Assembly (NCBI GenBank): GCA_038108155.1
Contig: JAYNHP010000001.1
Location: forward strand, 1 to 64,000
Direction: 5' to 3'
DNA from: MED-G20 sp038108155
GTDB lineage: Bacteria; Bacteroidota; Bacteroidia; Flavobacteriales_D; Parvicellaceae
DNA: 64,000 nt
The position numbers were made by a program, and so were the translations under genes. Below are positions 1 to 8,542 of the stretch, one piece after another. The number at the start of each line of letters is the position of its first letter. Within the stretch, counting starts at the first letter, position 1. The notes below the pieces were generated by a model. That model was not told the DNA's origin, made no database searches, and saw only the letters and a list, made by a program, of their open reading frames with translations.

Positions 1-207
1 TATAATAGAATTTGCCATAATTGCTTCTCCATGAGAGGCAGCATGTATCCAAAATGTTTTTTTTTCTGAACTTAAATTAGATAAGTTTATTTGCCAATTT
101 TTTTGGCCTTTTAATAATTTTTTGGGTTTATTATTACCTAAAAAAGAAGAAGTTTTTAAGTAAATAGACAATAGCGCAATAGCAATTTGATAATGAAATA
201 ACCCCAT
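1..207 (-). CDS. waaA: 3-deoxy-D-manno-octulosonic acid (Kdo) transferase, N-terminal part only
   Basis: Only the first 69 codons lie in the window; the gene runs off the left edge. WaaA is the inner-membrane GT-B glycosyltransferase that adds Kdo from CMP-Kdo to the lipid A precursor. The visible part has a hydrophobic N-terminal segment (about residues 4-17) and the motif WIHAASHGEA at residues 53-62, matching the conserved 'HxxSxGE' signature of the family; Glu61 sits where the catalytic base is expected. The ATG at 205-207 follows the stop of the upstream barrel gene after a single base, so the two genes are probably cotranscribed. The call rests on one motif plus the N-terminal layout and on the neighbouring aminotransferase gene, a pairing I recall from other Flavobacteriia. 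Confidence 0.7.
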   Translation of the reverse strand, partial: MGLFHYQIAIALLSIYLKTSSFLGNNKPKKLLKGQKNWQINLSNLSSEKKTFWIHAASHGEAIMANSII

Positions 208-208
208 T

Positions 209-970
209 TTAATTGTAGTAAAATTCGTTAGGATTCTTTCTTAAAACTGGAAAAAACCATCCTGCCCTTAGTCCAAGATATACATCAAATTTATTATCAG
301 TATAAGGGCCCATTAAATCAATTTGATAATCTCTCATTCCTCTGTTAAACCCTTCTATTATCTCTATACCAATTGTAAAATTTATAAGTTTGTTATTGCT
401 CATGTTTTGGTAGCCAATATATTGTTTCAATAATACCCCAACTGTGAGCCTATCATAGTATTTTAAATATTCCTTTTTAAGTTGAGGAATTAGATTTTCC
501 TGATTTTCAATTCTTATTTTGTGATACATAGATCCAATACCTCCTTTTAGGAAAATTCCAGAATTTGGATTTGGTCCAATAAGATTAAAGACTTTTCCAA
601 CATCTAAACTAATTAATCCTCCTCTGTGATACATTAGATATAGATTTTCTTCACCGTACTGGTTAATAATCCATCCTTGATCATTTATTAAGTGATCTAA
701 GACGCTTGTGTTTTTAACATTTGCACTATGAATAAAATTGTAGTTTAGTTCAAAGGTTTGATTACTTTTATTTTTCAAGCCAAGAGAAAGTCCAATATTA
801 GAGTTTATACCGTAGTTATCAGCAAAGTCTCCTTGTGGAGATTGCACAGCTAGACTAACTCTGATAAAAGGGAAATAAATAACAGAATCTTTATTTCTTT
901 GACCCACTGCATTGGACAATGATAACATTGAAATTGTTAAAATGAACAGTACTTTATAAAACAGAGACAA
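209..970 (-). CDS. predicted outer-membrane beta-barrel protein with signal peptide
   Basis: 253 residues. The N-terminus (residues 1-23, ending near SNAVGQ) is a typical signal peptide. The mature part consists of alternating-hydrophobicity stretches with Gly and aromatic residues (for example IGLSLGLKN and VYLGLRAGWFF), which points to a small outer-membrane barrel. I do not recognise a named family. The start must be a TTG (968-970): an in-frame TAA stands five codons upstream, and the next ATG (codon 15) would destroy the signal peptide. It is followed after one base by waaA, so it may have an envelope or LPS-related role, but that is inference from position only. Confidence 0.7.
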   Translation of the reverse strand: MSLFYKVLFILTISMLSLSNAVGQRNKDSVIYFPFIRVSLAVQSPQGDFADNYGINSNIGLSLGLKNKSNQTFELNYNFIHSANVKNTSVLDHLINDQGWIINQYGEENLYLMYHRGGLISLDVGKVFNLIGPNPNSGIFLKGGIGSMYHKIRIENQENLIPQLKKEYLKYYDRLTVGVLLKQYIGYQNMSNNKLINFTIGIEIIEGFNRGMRDYQIDLMGPYTDNKFDVYLGLRAGWFFPVLRKNPNEFYYN

Positions 971-996
971 CTTTAAGAAAAATTAATTTGAATTAT

Positions 997-1004
997 CAAA
1001 TATA
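997..1004 (-). promoter_or_regulatory. candidate -7 element (TATATTTG) for the barrel-waaA operon
   Basis: On the minus strand the octamer TATATTTG matches the Bacteroidota -7 consensus TAnnTTTG exactly. It lies 26 bases before the TTG start at 970, giving a leader of roughly 20 bases. No TTG is present at the expected -33 position, so only half of the promoter is supported. Confidence 0.35.
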
Positions 1005-1008
1005 AGAA

Positions 1009-1039
1009 TTGCCATAAATCTAGGATATAGTTATATTCG
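1009..1039 (+). promoter_or_regulatory. weak candidate promoter of the nucleotide-sugar operon
   Basis: TTG at 1009-1011 is followed after 20 bases by TATATTCG at 1032-1039, one mismatch from TAnnTTTG. The ATG of the first operon gene lies 19 bases further on. The 88-base intergenic region contains no better candidate on this strand. Confidence 0.3.
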
Positions 1040-1058
1040 CAATTGTTAATTTATAGAG

Positions 1059-2204
1059 ATGAGTGAAAACAATTTAAATATTCAAATGGTTGACCTTAAA
1101 GGTCAGTATGAGAAGATAAAGACTCAAGTAGATCAAGCTATAAATGATGTTTTGAGTTCTACACAATTTATAAATGGAGAACATGTTAAATCTTTTCAAA
1201 ATGAATTAGCTGCTTATCTTGGAGTAAAACATGTTATTACTTGTGCAAATGGAACAGATGCGCTTCAAATATCTATGATGGCCCTTGACCTAAAGCCTGG
1301 AGATGAGATTATAACTCCATCTTTCACTTACATAGCTACTACAGAAGTAATAGGGCTTTTAGGCTTAAAACCTGTCTTCGTAGATTGTGACCCCAAAAAT
1401 TTTAATATTTCTGTTGATGAAGTGGAAAAGGCAATTACTAAAAAAACCAAAGCCATAGTTCCTGTTCATCTTTTCGGACAGTCGTCGGACATGAAATCTA
1501 TTATGAATTTAGCTAAGAAATACAATCTTTTTGTAATTGAAGACAATGCTCAGGCGATAGGTAGTGATTATTTAGGATTTGACCAACCTCAAAAAACAGG
1601 AACTATAGGAAATATAGGATGTACTAGTTTTTTCCCCTCAAAAAATTTAGGTTGTTTTGGTGATGGCGGTGCAATGATGACAAACGATGACGAGCTAGCA
1701 AAAAAACTTCGGATGATAGCCAATCATGGCCAGAGCAAAAGATATTACCACGATATAGTTGGGTGCAACTCAAGACTAGATAACATACAGGCAGCCGTAC
1801 TAAGAATTAAGCTAAAAGAGATTGATCAATACATTTTAAACAGACAGAAAGCTGCCAATTATTACGATCAAAATTTAAAGGGTATAGACCAATTAACATT
1901 ACCTTACAGAAATTTGGATTCTAATCATGTATTTCATCAATATACATTAAAGCTAGACGACTCAATAGTGAGAGATGAATTAATCCAATATTTAGCTGGT
2001 AAAAATATTCCGGCAATGGTTTATTATCCGGTGCCTGCTCATAGGCAAAAAATGTTTTCTAATATCCCCAGTTCTCATGGAAATATGGAAATTACTAATT
2101 GGCTTTCATCTAGAGTATTTTCATTGCCAATGCATACTGAGCTCTCTAACTTACAACAAGATTATATAATTGAAAATATTTCTAATTTTTTAAATAAAAG
2201 ATAA
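1059..2204 (+). CDS. wbpE: DegT/DnrJ/EryC1/StrS aminotransferase, WbpE-like (UDP-3-keto-GlcNAcA transaminase)
   Basis: 381 residues, usual length for this PLP-dependent sugar aminotransferase family. The cofactor lysine is K195 in FFPSKNLGCFGDGGA; the PLP-binding stretches CANGTDALQ (62-70) and VIEDNAQAIG (159-168) are present. The whole chain resembles WbpE of Pseudomonas aeruginosa, which transfers an amino group from glutamate to the 3-keto group of UDP-GlcNAc-3-keto-uronate. That assignment is supported by the other three pathway enzymes in the same operon (WbpD, WbpB and WbpA-like). It is the first gene of the operon; the next gene starts three bases after its stop. The specificity is inferred from context, since many amino-sugar pathways use this family. 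Confidence 0.82.
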   Translation: MSENNLNIQMVDLKGQYEKIKTQVDQAINDVLSSTQFINGEHVKSFQNELAAYLGVKHVITCANGTDALQISMMALDLKPGDEIITPSFTYIATTEVIGLLGLKPVFVDCDPKNFNISVDEVEKAITKKTKAIVPVHLFGQSSDMKSIMNLAKKYNLFVIEDNAQAIGSDYLGFDQPQKTGTIGNIGCTSFFPSKNLGCFGDGGAMMTNDDELAKKLRMIANHGQSKRYYHDIVGCNSRLDNIQAAVLRIKLKEIDQYILNRQKAANYYDQNLKGIDQLTLPYRNLDSNHVFHQYTLKLDDSIVRDELIQYLAGKNIPAMVYYPVPAHRQKMFSNIPSSHGNMEITNWLSSRVFSLPMHTELSNLQQDYIIENISNFLNKR

Positions 2205-2207
2205 ATA

Positions 2208-3530
2208 ATGAAAATAGCTGTAATTGGTACTGGATATGTAGGTCTTGTAACAGGAACTTGTTTAGCAGAAACTGGAAACACTGTTACGTGTGTAGACATT
2301 GACGAACAAAAAGTTCAAAAATTGCAAAACGGAAAAATCCCTATTTATGAACCACATTTAGATAATTTTTTCCAAAGAAATATTGCTCAAAAAAGATTAT
2401 TTTTTACAACCCAACTGGAAGAAGGAATAAAAGATGCACAATTAATATTTTTAGCACTTCCAACCCCGCCTGGTGACGATGGTTCTGCAGACTTAAGCTA
2501 TATTCTATCGGTAGCCAAAGACCTTGGAAAGATTATTAAAAATTATAAAGTAATCATTGACAAAAGTACAGTTCCAGTTGGCACAGCCGAGAAAGTTACT
2601 AAAGTAATTAGAGAAAATTCTAATGTGGAGTTTGATGTAGTTTCAAATCCTGAATTTTTAAGAGAAGGGTTTGCAGTAGAAGATTTTATGAAACCAGAAA
2701 GAGTAGTGGTTGGAACAAGTAGCGAAAAAGCAAAGAAACTAATGGAGGAATTATACCAGCCATTTGTTAGACAAGGAAATCCTATATTATTTATGGATGA
2801 AAAATCAGCAGAGCTTACTAAATATGCTTCCAATTCTTTTCTCGCTACAAAAATTACTTTCATGAACGAGATTGCTAATTATTGCGAAATGATTGGTGCA
2901 GATGTGGATATGGTTAGAAAAGGAATGGGTACAGATTCTAGAATTGGTAAAAGATTTTTATTTCCTGGCATTGGCTATGGAGGAAGTTGTTTTCCAAAAG
3001 ACGTTAAAGCTTTAAAAAAAGCTGGTCAAATTGAAAATTATCAGTTTAAAATAATAGATGCGGTAATGAAAGTTAACGACATCCAGAAAATGAGCTTGGT
3101 TAAGAAAGTTAAATCTTATTTTGGAGAGGACTTAAAAGGAAAAAGATTTGCATTGTGGGGACTTGCTTTTAAACCAGAGACGGACGATATAAGAGAAGCT
3201 CCGTCTTTATCCATTATCAATGAATTAACTGATTTTGGAGCCGAAATTGTCTCCTATGATCCTGAAGCAATGGATAATGTTAAAGATCTAGTTGGTGATA
3301 AAATCCAATATTCTAATAATAGTTTAGATGCTTTAAGAGATGTAGATGCATTATTAATTGCAACTGAATGGTCGGCTTTTCGAAATCCTGATTTTAATTT
3401 GATGCATTCTTTAATGAAAAGCCCAATAATATTTGATGGAAGAAATTTATATTCTTTAGAGTCCATGGAAAACAGAAATTTTTATTACCAAAGTGTAGGC
3501 AGAAAAGTAATTAATAATCTAAATAAATGA
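2208..3530 (+). CDS. ugd: UDP-glucose 6-dehydrogenase
   Basis: 440 residues. It oxidises UDP-glucose to UDP-glucuronate with two NAD+. The N-terminal Rossmann motif GTGYVG is at residues 7-12, SNPEFLREG with the catalytic-site Glu at 146-154, the lysine/asparagine pair in TKYASNS at 204-210, and the nucleophile C261 in GYGGSCFPKD. The C-terminal UDP-binding domain begins near residue 315 (GLAFKPETDD). It overlaps the following UDP-xylose synthase gene by four bases (ATGA), so UDP-glucuronate is probably passed straight on. It differs clearly from the second nucleotide-sugar dehydrogenase of this operon (6195-7490), which has the GGHCIGVDPYY active site of the UDP-HexNAc dehydrogenases. Confidence 0.93.
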   Translation: MKIAVIGTGYVGLVTGTCLAETGNTVTCVDIDEQKVQKLQNGKIPIYEPHLDNFFQRNIAQKRLFFTTQLEEGIKDAQLIFLALPTPPGDDGSADLSYILSVAKDLGKIIKNYKVIIDKSTVPVGTAEKVTKVIRENSNVEFDVVSNPEFLREGFAVEDFMKPERVVVGTSSEKAKKLMEELYQPFVRQGNPILFMDEKSAELTKYASNSFLATKITFMNEIANYCEMIGADVDMVRKGMGTDSRIGKRFLFPGIGYGGSCFPKDVKALKKAGQIENYQFKIIDAVMKVNDIQKMSLVKKVKSYFGEDLKGKRFALWGLAFKPETDDIREAPSLSIINELTDFGAEIVSYDPEAMDNVKDLVGDKIQYSNNSLDALRDVDALLIATEWSAFRNPDFNLMHSLMKSPIIFDGRNLYSLESMENRNFYYQSVGRKVINNLNK

Positions 3531-4513
3531 AAAGAGTGTTAATTACTGGAGCAGCTGGGTTTTTAGGTTCTCATCTATGTGAAAGGTTTTTAAATGAAAA
3601 CTTTTTTGTAATCGGCATGGATAATTTCATCACTGGCTCTTTAAAAAATATTGATTTATTTACAAACCATAATAATTTTGAGTTTATTGAGCACGATGTA
3701 TCAAAATATGTTCAAATTGATGGGGATTTAGACTATATTCTTCATTTTGCATCTCCTGCAAGCCCAATAGATTATTTAAAAATACCTATCCAAACTTTAA
3801 AAGTAGGTTCTTTAGGAACTCATAATTTATTAGGTCTAGCAAAATCTAAAAATGCTACTATTTTAGTTGCATCTACTAGTGAAGTTTATGGAGATCCGCT
3901 TGTTCACCCTCAAAATGAAAGCTATTTTGGAAATGTAAATCCAATTGGACCAAGAGGTGTTTATGATGAGGCTAAAAGATTTCAAGAAGCTATTACTATT
4001 GCTTATCATAGATTTCACAATTTGGATACTAAGATTGTAAGAATTTTCAATACTTATGGCCCTAGAATGAGATTGAATGATGGCAGAGTTTTACCAGCTT
4101 TTATTGGACAATCCTTAAGAAATGAGGATTTGACTATTTTTGGAGACGGGTCTCAAACTAGATCTTTTTGCTACGTAGATGATTTGATTGAAGGAATCTA
4201 TAGGCTTTTACATAGTGATTATAATTATCCGGTGAATATTGGAAATCCCAACGAAATTACCATTAAAGATTTTGCCAATGAAATTGTAAATTTAACTGGC
4301 AAAAATCAAAGTATTATATTCAAAGAATTACCTGAAAATGATCCTTTAAAAAGAAAACCAGATATAGATTTGGCGAAGAATATATTAGACTGGGAACCTA
4401 AAATTCAAAGAAGTGAGGGTTTGAAATTAACTTATGATTACTTTTGTAGTCTTTCAGTTGAGGAATTAAATAAGAAAGACCATCAAAATTTTGAATCTTA
4501 TAATAACTTTTAA
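3527..4513 (+). CDS. uxs: UDP-glucuronate decarboxylase (UDP-xylose synthase)
   Basis: 328 residues, an extended short-chain dehydrogenase. It converts UDP-glucuronate to UDP-xylose with bound NAD+. Seen directly: TGAAGFLG cofactor motif at residues 7-14, STSEVYGDP at 116-124, the hallmark NPIGPRGVYDEAKR containing the catalytic Y146 and K150, and NTYGPRMR around 175-182. These together are diagnostic for UXS rather than for epimerases or the bifunctional ArnA. The start overlaps the stop of ugd (ATGA), and the stop overlaps the next start (TAATG), implying translational coupling. The coupling to ugd makes a self-contained UDP-glucose to UDP-xylose module inserted among the WbpABED genes. Confidence 0.92.
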   Translation: MKRVLITGAAGFLGSHLCERFLNENFFVIGMDNFITGSLKNIDLFTNHNNFEFIEHDVSKYVQIDGDLDYILHFASPASPIDYLKIPIQTLKVGSLGTHNLLGLAKSKNATILVASTSEVYGDPLVHPQNESYFGNVNPIGPRGVYDEAKRFQEAITIAYHRFHNLDTKIVRIFNTYGPRMRLNDGRVLPAFIGQSLRNEDLTIFGDGSQTRSFCYVDDLIEGIYRLLHSDYNYPVNIGNPNEITIKDFANEIVNLTGKNQSIIFKELPENDPLKRKPDIDLAKNILDWEPKIQRSEGLKLTYDYFCSLSVEELNKKDHQNFESYNNF

Positions 4514-5064
4514 TGAATTATTTCGCACATCCTACAGCAGTAATTGATGAAAATGTAAAAATTGGTGATGAATCTAAGATTTGGCATTTCAGCCATATTA
4601 TGAGCAATTCAATTATTGGAATAGGTTGTAATATAGGTCAAAACGTAGTGGTTTCACCTTATGTAGAATTAGGCAATAATGTAAAAGTTCAAAATAATGT
4701 GTCAATCTATACAGGAGTAGTATGTGAGGATAATGTGTTTTTAGGTCCATCTATGGTTTTTACAAATATTCTAAATCCTAGAAGTGCTATTATTAGAAGA
4801 GATAGTTATATTAAAACTTTGGTAAAGAAAGGGGCTTCAATTGGAGCTAATGCTACAATTATTTGTGGAAATACTATTGGTGAATATGCTCTAATTGGTG
4901 CAGCAACTGTGGTTACTAAGCCAGTTAAGCCCTATGCATTAATAGTTGGAAACCCAGGTAAACAAATTGGATGGGTCAGTGAGTATGGCCATAGATTAGA
5001 ATTTGTTTCTGGAAAAGCCACATGCCCAGAGTCGTTAAAGAATTATTTACAAAAAAAAAAATAA
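4513..5064 (+). CDS. wbpD: left-handed beta-helix acetyltransferase, WbpD-like
   Basis: 183 residues built of hexapeptide repeats (for example VIDENVKIGDESKI, NIGQNVVVSPYV, SIGANATIICGNTIG), the mark of trimeric LbH acyltransferases. It resembles WbpD, which transfers acetyl from acetyl-CoA to the 3-amino group of UDP-GlcNAc3NA, giving UDP-2,3-diacetamido-2,3-dideoxyglucuronate. The C-terminal region has KPYALIVGNPGKQIGWVS, typical of this subgroup. Its ATG overlaps the uxs stop by one base. The 3' end runs into a run of A just before an assembly gap, but the stop codon lies before the gap and the length is normal, so the gene is complete. Confidence 0.85.
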   Translation: MNYFAHPTAVIDENVKIGDESKIWHFSHIMSNSIIGIGCNIGQNVVVSPYVELGNNVKVQNNVSIYTGVVCEDNVFLGPSMVFTNILNPRSAIIRRDSYIKTLVKKGASIGANATIICGNTIGEYALIGAATVVTKPVKPYALIVGNPGKQIGWVSEYGHRLEFVSGKATCPESLKNYLQKKK

Positions 5065-5112
5065 TTAAAAAAAAAAAAATAAATTATAAAAATAATTTTT
5101 TTATAAAATTAT
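5051..5112. repeat. 62-base pure A/T tract beside an assembly gap
   Basis: From 5051 to 5112 there is not a single G or C. The tract covers the last codons of the acetyltransferase gene and part of the 114-base spacer that follows. It sits 19 bases before a run of ten N and may explain why the assembly broke here. No convincing terminator hairpin is visible. Confidence 0.8.
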
Positions 5113-5131
5113 CTTGTGAAATTGTTTAAAA

Positions 5132-5141
5132 NNNNNNNNNN
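5132..5141. other. assembly gap (10 N) between wbpD and wbpB
   Basis: Ten N in the intergenic region. The similar ten-N run in rplE can be closed by direct joining, so this one may also be a nominal spacer of little or no real length. The true distance between wbpD and wbpB, and whether a promoter lies here, cannot be read. Confidence 0.9.
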
Positions 5142-5178
5142 ATGAACTAAAAAATAATTCTGTAAAAGAAATTAAATA

Positions 5179-6198
5179 ATGGATAAAATTAAGTTTGGAA
5201 TAATAGGAGCTGGTCATATTGGTAAAAGACATGCAGAAATGGTATTAAGAAATACAAATTGTGAACTTACTGCTATTTGTGATGTTTTACCCAAAGAAAG
5301 TTTAGCATTAGAACCTTACGATGTTCCGTTTTACAATAATTATCTCAAAATGCTTAACTCACACCAAGAAATAGATGTTGTTTGTGTTTGTACGCCAAAT
5401 GGATCACATTCTGATATTTCTATTTCTGTTTTGAAACATGACAAACACGTTGTAATTGAAAAACCAATTGGACTGACTGTTGCCAATTGTGAAAAAGTGA
5501 TATTTAATGCACTTCAAAGAAACAAACATGTATTTGCTGTCATGCAAAACAGATATTCTCCCCCGAGCGAATGGATCAAAGAAATTATTGAAACTAAAAA
5601 ATTAGGAGATATATTTATGGTTCAAGTAAACTGTTTTTGGAATAGAGACGATAGGTATTATAAAAAAGGAGGATGGAAAGGAACACAAGATTTGGATGGT
5701 GGTACACTTTTTACCCAATTTTCACATTTCATAGATATCATGTATTGGTTGTTTGGAGACATAGAAAATATTCAAGGAAAATTTGAGGACTTTACCCACC
5801 AAGAATCTACAGATTTTGAGGACTCAGGAATAGTTTCTTTTGATTTTAAAAAAGGTGGTATGGGCTGTTTGAATTATTCTACAGCAGTTTGGAACTCCAA
5901 CTTGGAAAGCAGTATGACTGTGGTTGGAAGTAAAGGAAGTATTAAGATTGGTGGTCAGTATATGAATGAAATTGAATATTGCAATATAAAAGATTATAAA
6001 ATGCCCGAGCTTGCACCTTCTAATCCCCCAAATGATTATGGTCCTTATAAAGGAAGTGCAGCAAACCACCATTATATTATTGAAAATGTTGTAGAGACAT
6101 TAAGAGGACAAAATGTAGCCACCACCAATGTTTTAGAAGGATTAAAAGTTGTAGAAATTATAGAAAAAATTTATAAACTTAGAGATAATCAAAAATGA
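5179..6198 (+). CDS. wbpB: Gfo/Idh/MocA oxidoreductase, WbpB-like (UDP-GlcNAcA 3-dehydrogenase)
   Basis: 339 residues. The N-terminal Rossmann motif GAGHIG is at residues 10-15 and the family lysine is in EKP at 94-96. The substrate-domain stretch GGTLFTQFSHFID at 174-186 contains H183, the conserved active-site histidine of WbpB-type enzymes. WbpB oxidises the C3 hydroxyl of UDP-GlcNAcA using tightly bound NAD+ that is regenerated with 2-oxoglutarate, and works together with WbpE. Its stop overlaps the start of the following dehydrogenase gene (ATGA). Function is assigned from motif plus operon context; the family as a whole has broad specificity. Confidence 0.85.
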   Translation: MDKIKFGIIGAGHIGKRHAEMVLRNTNCELTAICDVLPKESLALEPYDVPFYNNYLKMLNSHQEIDVVCVCTPNGSHSDISISVLKHDKHVVIEKPIGLTVANCEKVIFNALQRNKHVFAVMQNRYSPPSEWIKEIIETKKLGDIFMVQVNCFWNRDDRYYKKGGWKGTQDLDGGTLFTQFSHFIDIMYWLFGDIENIQGKFEDFTHQESTDFEDSGIVSFDFKKGGMGCLNYSTAVWNSNLESSMTVVGSKGSIKIGGQYMNEIEYCNIKDYKMPELAPSNPPNDYGPYKGSAANHHYIIENVVETLRGQNVATTNVLEGLKVVEIIEKIYKLRDNQK

Positions 6199-7490
6199 AA
6201 ATTTACGACAAATTAATTGCTAAAGAAGAAAAAATTGCTGTAGTTGGGTTAGGATACGTAGGTCTTCCAATCGCATTAGAATTTGCTAAAATAACTAATG
6301 TTATAGGGTTTGATATTAACCCAGAAAGGGTTTCTATGATGAAAAATAAAATTGACCCTAGTAATGAGTTAGTTTCAAGTGATTTTGACAATTGTTCAAT
6401 AGAGTTTACTCATAAAATTGAAGATTTAAAAGAAGCCAAGTTTTTTATAGTCGCTGTGCCAACACCAATTGATCAAAGTAAAGAACCCAATATTAAGCCA
6501 TTACTTTCGGCAAGTGAAACAGTTGGCAAGGTTCTTAAAAAAGGAGATTATGTGGTGTATGAATCTACAGTATACCCAGGATGCACAGAGGAAGATTGTA
6601 TTCCTGTTTTGGAAAAATTGAGTGGTTTGAAGTTTGTAAAGGATTTTAAAGTAGGTTACTCTCCAGAAAGAATTAATCCAGGAGATAAAGTTCATACTCT
6701 TTCTAGTATTGTAAAAGTCTCCTCTGGATGCGATGAAGAATCTTCAGAAGAAATTGCTAAAACCTATGAATTAGTTGTTTCTGCGGGTGTACATAGAGCA
6801 TCATCTATAAAAGTTGCGGAGGCCGCTAAAATTATTGAAAACACTCAAAGAGATGTAAATATTGCTTTGATTAACGAACTTTCTGTGATATTCAATAGAA
6901 TGAATATAAATACTTACGAAGTATTAGAAGCTGCAGGAACTAAGTGGAATTTTTTGAATTTTAGACCAGGGCTTGTCGGAGGTCATTGTATAGGCGTTGA
7001 TCCATATTATCTCACGCACAAAGCCAAGGAACTTGGCTACCATGCACAAATAATTAATTCTGGAAGAGCGGTTAACGACTCTATGGGGGCCTATGTTGGT
7101 AGAACAGTTGCTAAAAAAATCATTGCGTCTGGAACTCCAATGCAAGAAGCTCGAGTTTTGGTTATGGGAGCTACTTTCAAGGAAGATGTTTCAGATATAA
7201 GGAACTCTAAAGTAGTAGACGTAATCAACGAATTAAAATCTTTTTCATGTCATGTAGAAGTTGTTGATCCTCATGCTAATTCTGATGAATTAATGGAAGA
7301 GTATGGTTTTGATTTAGTCGCTAAAACAAGCGGTATTTACCACTCTGTAATTGTTGCAGTAAATCATCAAGAATATACTCTTTTAGATGAAAATTACTTT
7401 GTTTCTATACTTTCTGAAAAAGGAGTTTTAGTAGATTTAAAAGGTATTTTTAGAAATAAAATTCAAAAACTAAATTATTGGACATTGTAA
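6195..7490 (+). CDS. wbpA: UDP-N-acetylglucosamine 6-dehydrogenase (WbpA/TviB type)
   Basis: 431 residues. It should oxidise UDP-GlcNAc (or UDP-GalNAc) to the uronate, the first step of the 2,3-diacetamido uronate pathway. The Rossmann motif GLGYVG is at residues 18-23. YESTVYPGCTEE (122-133), GYSPERINPGD (154-164) and the active-site C265 in GGHCIGVDPYY are hallmarks of the TviB/WbpO/WbpA branch rather than of UDP-glucose dehydrogenase. It overlaps wbpB by four bases, and its TAA overlaps the ATG of rfbB by one base. The GlcNAc rather than GalNAc specificity is inferred from the neighbouring WbpB, WbpE and WbpD homologues. Confidence 0.87.
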   Translation: MKIYDKLIAKEEKIAVVGLGYVGLPIALEFAKITNVIGFDINPERVSMMKNKIDPSNELVSSDFDNCSIEFTHKIEDLKEAKFFIVAVPTPIDQSKEPNIKPLLSASETVGKVLKKGDYVVYESTVYPGCTEEDCIPVLEKLSGLKFVKDFKVGYSPERINPGDKVHTLSSIVKVSSGCDEESSEEIAKTYELVVSAGVHRASSIKVAEAAKIIENTQRDVNIALINELSVIFNRMNINTYEVLEAAGTKWNFLNFRPGLVGGHCIGVDPYYLTHKAKELGYHAQIINSGRAVNDSMGAYVGRTVAKKIIASGTPMQEARVLVMGATFKEDVSDIRNSKVVDVINELKSFSCHVEVVDPHANSDELMEEYGFDLVAKTSGIYHSVIVAVNHQEYTLLDENYFVSILSEKGVLVDLKGIFRNKIQKLNYWTL

Positions 7491-8542
7491 TGGATTATAA
7501 AAAAATCATACTTATAACTGGTGGTGCTGGCTTTATTGGCTCTCATGTGGTTAGAAAAATGATTAATCGATACCCTGAATACTTGATAGTGAATTTAGAT
7601 AAATTAACCTATGCAGGGAACTTAAATAATCTAAAGGATATTGAGAAAAAATCCAATTATAAATTTGAAAATATTGATATTAATAATGAAGATGCTATTC
7701 AAATTTTATTTGAGAAATATTTATTTGATGGGGTAATTCATTTAGCTGCTGAATCTCATGTAGATCGTTCTATTTCAAATCCTGGAGAATTTGTGACTAC
7801 CAATGTAATTGGAACCTTAAATTTATTAAATGCCTGTAGAAAAAATTGGGAAAATTTTGAAGACAAATGTTTTTATCATATTTCTACCGATGAGGTTTAT
7901 GGTTCTTTAGGAGAAACAGGTTTTTTTTACGAGACTACTTCTTACGATCCAAGGAGTCCTTATTCTGCATCCAAAGCAAGCTCCGACCATCTTGTTAGAG
8001 CATATGGCCATACCTATGGTATGCCAATTAAAATTTCAAATTGCAGTAATAATTATGGTTCTCATCAGTTTCCAGAAAAACTAATTCCATTAATTATAAA
8101 TAACATTCAAAATAAAAAGTCTCTTCCAATTTATGGAAAGGGTGAAAATGTAAGAGATTGGCTTTGGGTAGAAGATCATGCCAATGCTATAGATTTAATT
8201 TTTCATAATGGAAGAAATGGCGAAACTTATAATATAGGCGGTCATAATGAGTGGAAGAACATAGACTTAGTTAATCTTTTGTGCGATATTATGGATGACA
8301 GACTTTCTAATCCTAAGGGAGAATCTAGAAAGCTAATAACTTATGTTAAAGATAGAGCTGGACACGATTTAAGATATGCTATTGATGCTACAAAAATTCA
8401 AAATGAGTTAGGATTTACCCCATCTGTAAGCTTTGAACAAGGACTTGCCAATACAGTAGATTGGTATTTAAATAATAAAGAATGGTTGGATGATGTTACA
8501 AGTGGATCTTATCAAAACTATTACCATCAACATTATAATTAA
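7490..8542 (+). CDS. rfbB: dTDP-glucose 4,6-dehydratase
   Basis: 350 residues from the ATG at 7490. It converts dTDP-glucose to dTDP-4-keto-6-deoxyglucose, the common precursor of dTDP-rhamnose and many 6-deoxy sugars. GGAGFIG is at residues 11-17, the dehydratase triad T133-D134-E135 in STDEVYG, and Y158/K162 in YSASK. I chose ATG 7490 because it forms a TAATG overlap with the wbpA stop, as at two other junctions of this operon; a TTG at 7478 would only add four residues. The partner genes rmlA, rmlC and rmlD are not in the window, so the final sugar is unknown. Confidence 0.93.
   Translation: MDYKKIILITGGAGFIGSHVVRKMINRYPEYLIVNLDKLTYAGNLNNLKDIEKKSNYKFENIDINNEDAIQILFEKYLFDGVIHLAAESHVDRSISNPGEFVTTNVIGTLNLLNACRKNWENFEDKCFYHISTDEVYGSLGETGFFYETTSYDPRSPYSASKASSDHLVRAYGHTYGMPIKISNCSNNYGSHQFPEKLIPLIINNIQNKKSLPIYGKGENVRDWLWVEDHANAIDLIFHNGRNGETYNIGGHNEWKNIDLVNLLCDIMDDRLSNPKGESRKLITYVKDRAGHDLRYAIDATKIQNELGFTPSVSFEQGLANTVDWYLNNKEWLDDVTSGSYQNYYHQHYN

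Noticed and set aside
5065..5178. Terminator or promoter in the A/T-rich spacer after wbpD
   Set aside because: The region is a homopolymer-like A/T tract interrupted by an assembly gap; no stable stem or TAnnTTTG element with spacing is readable.
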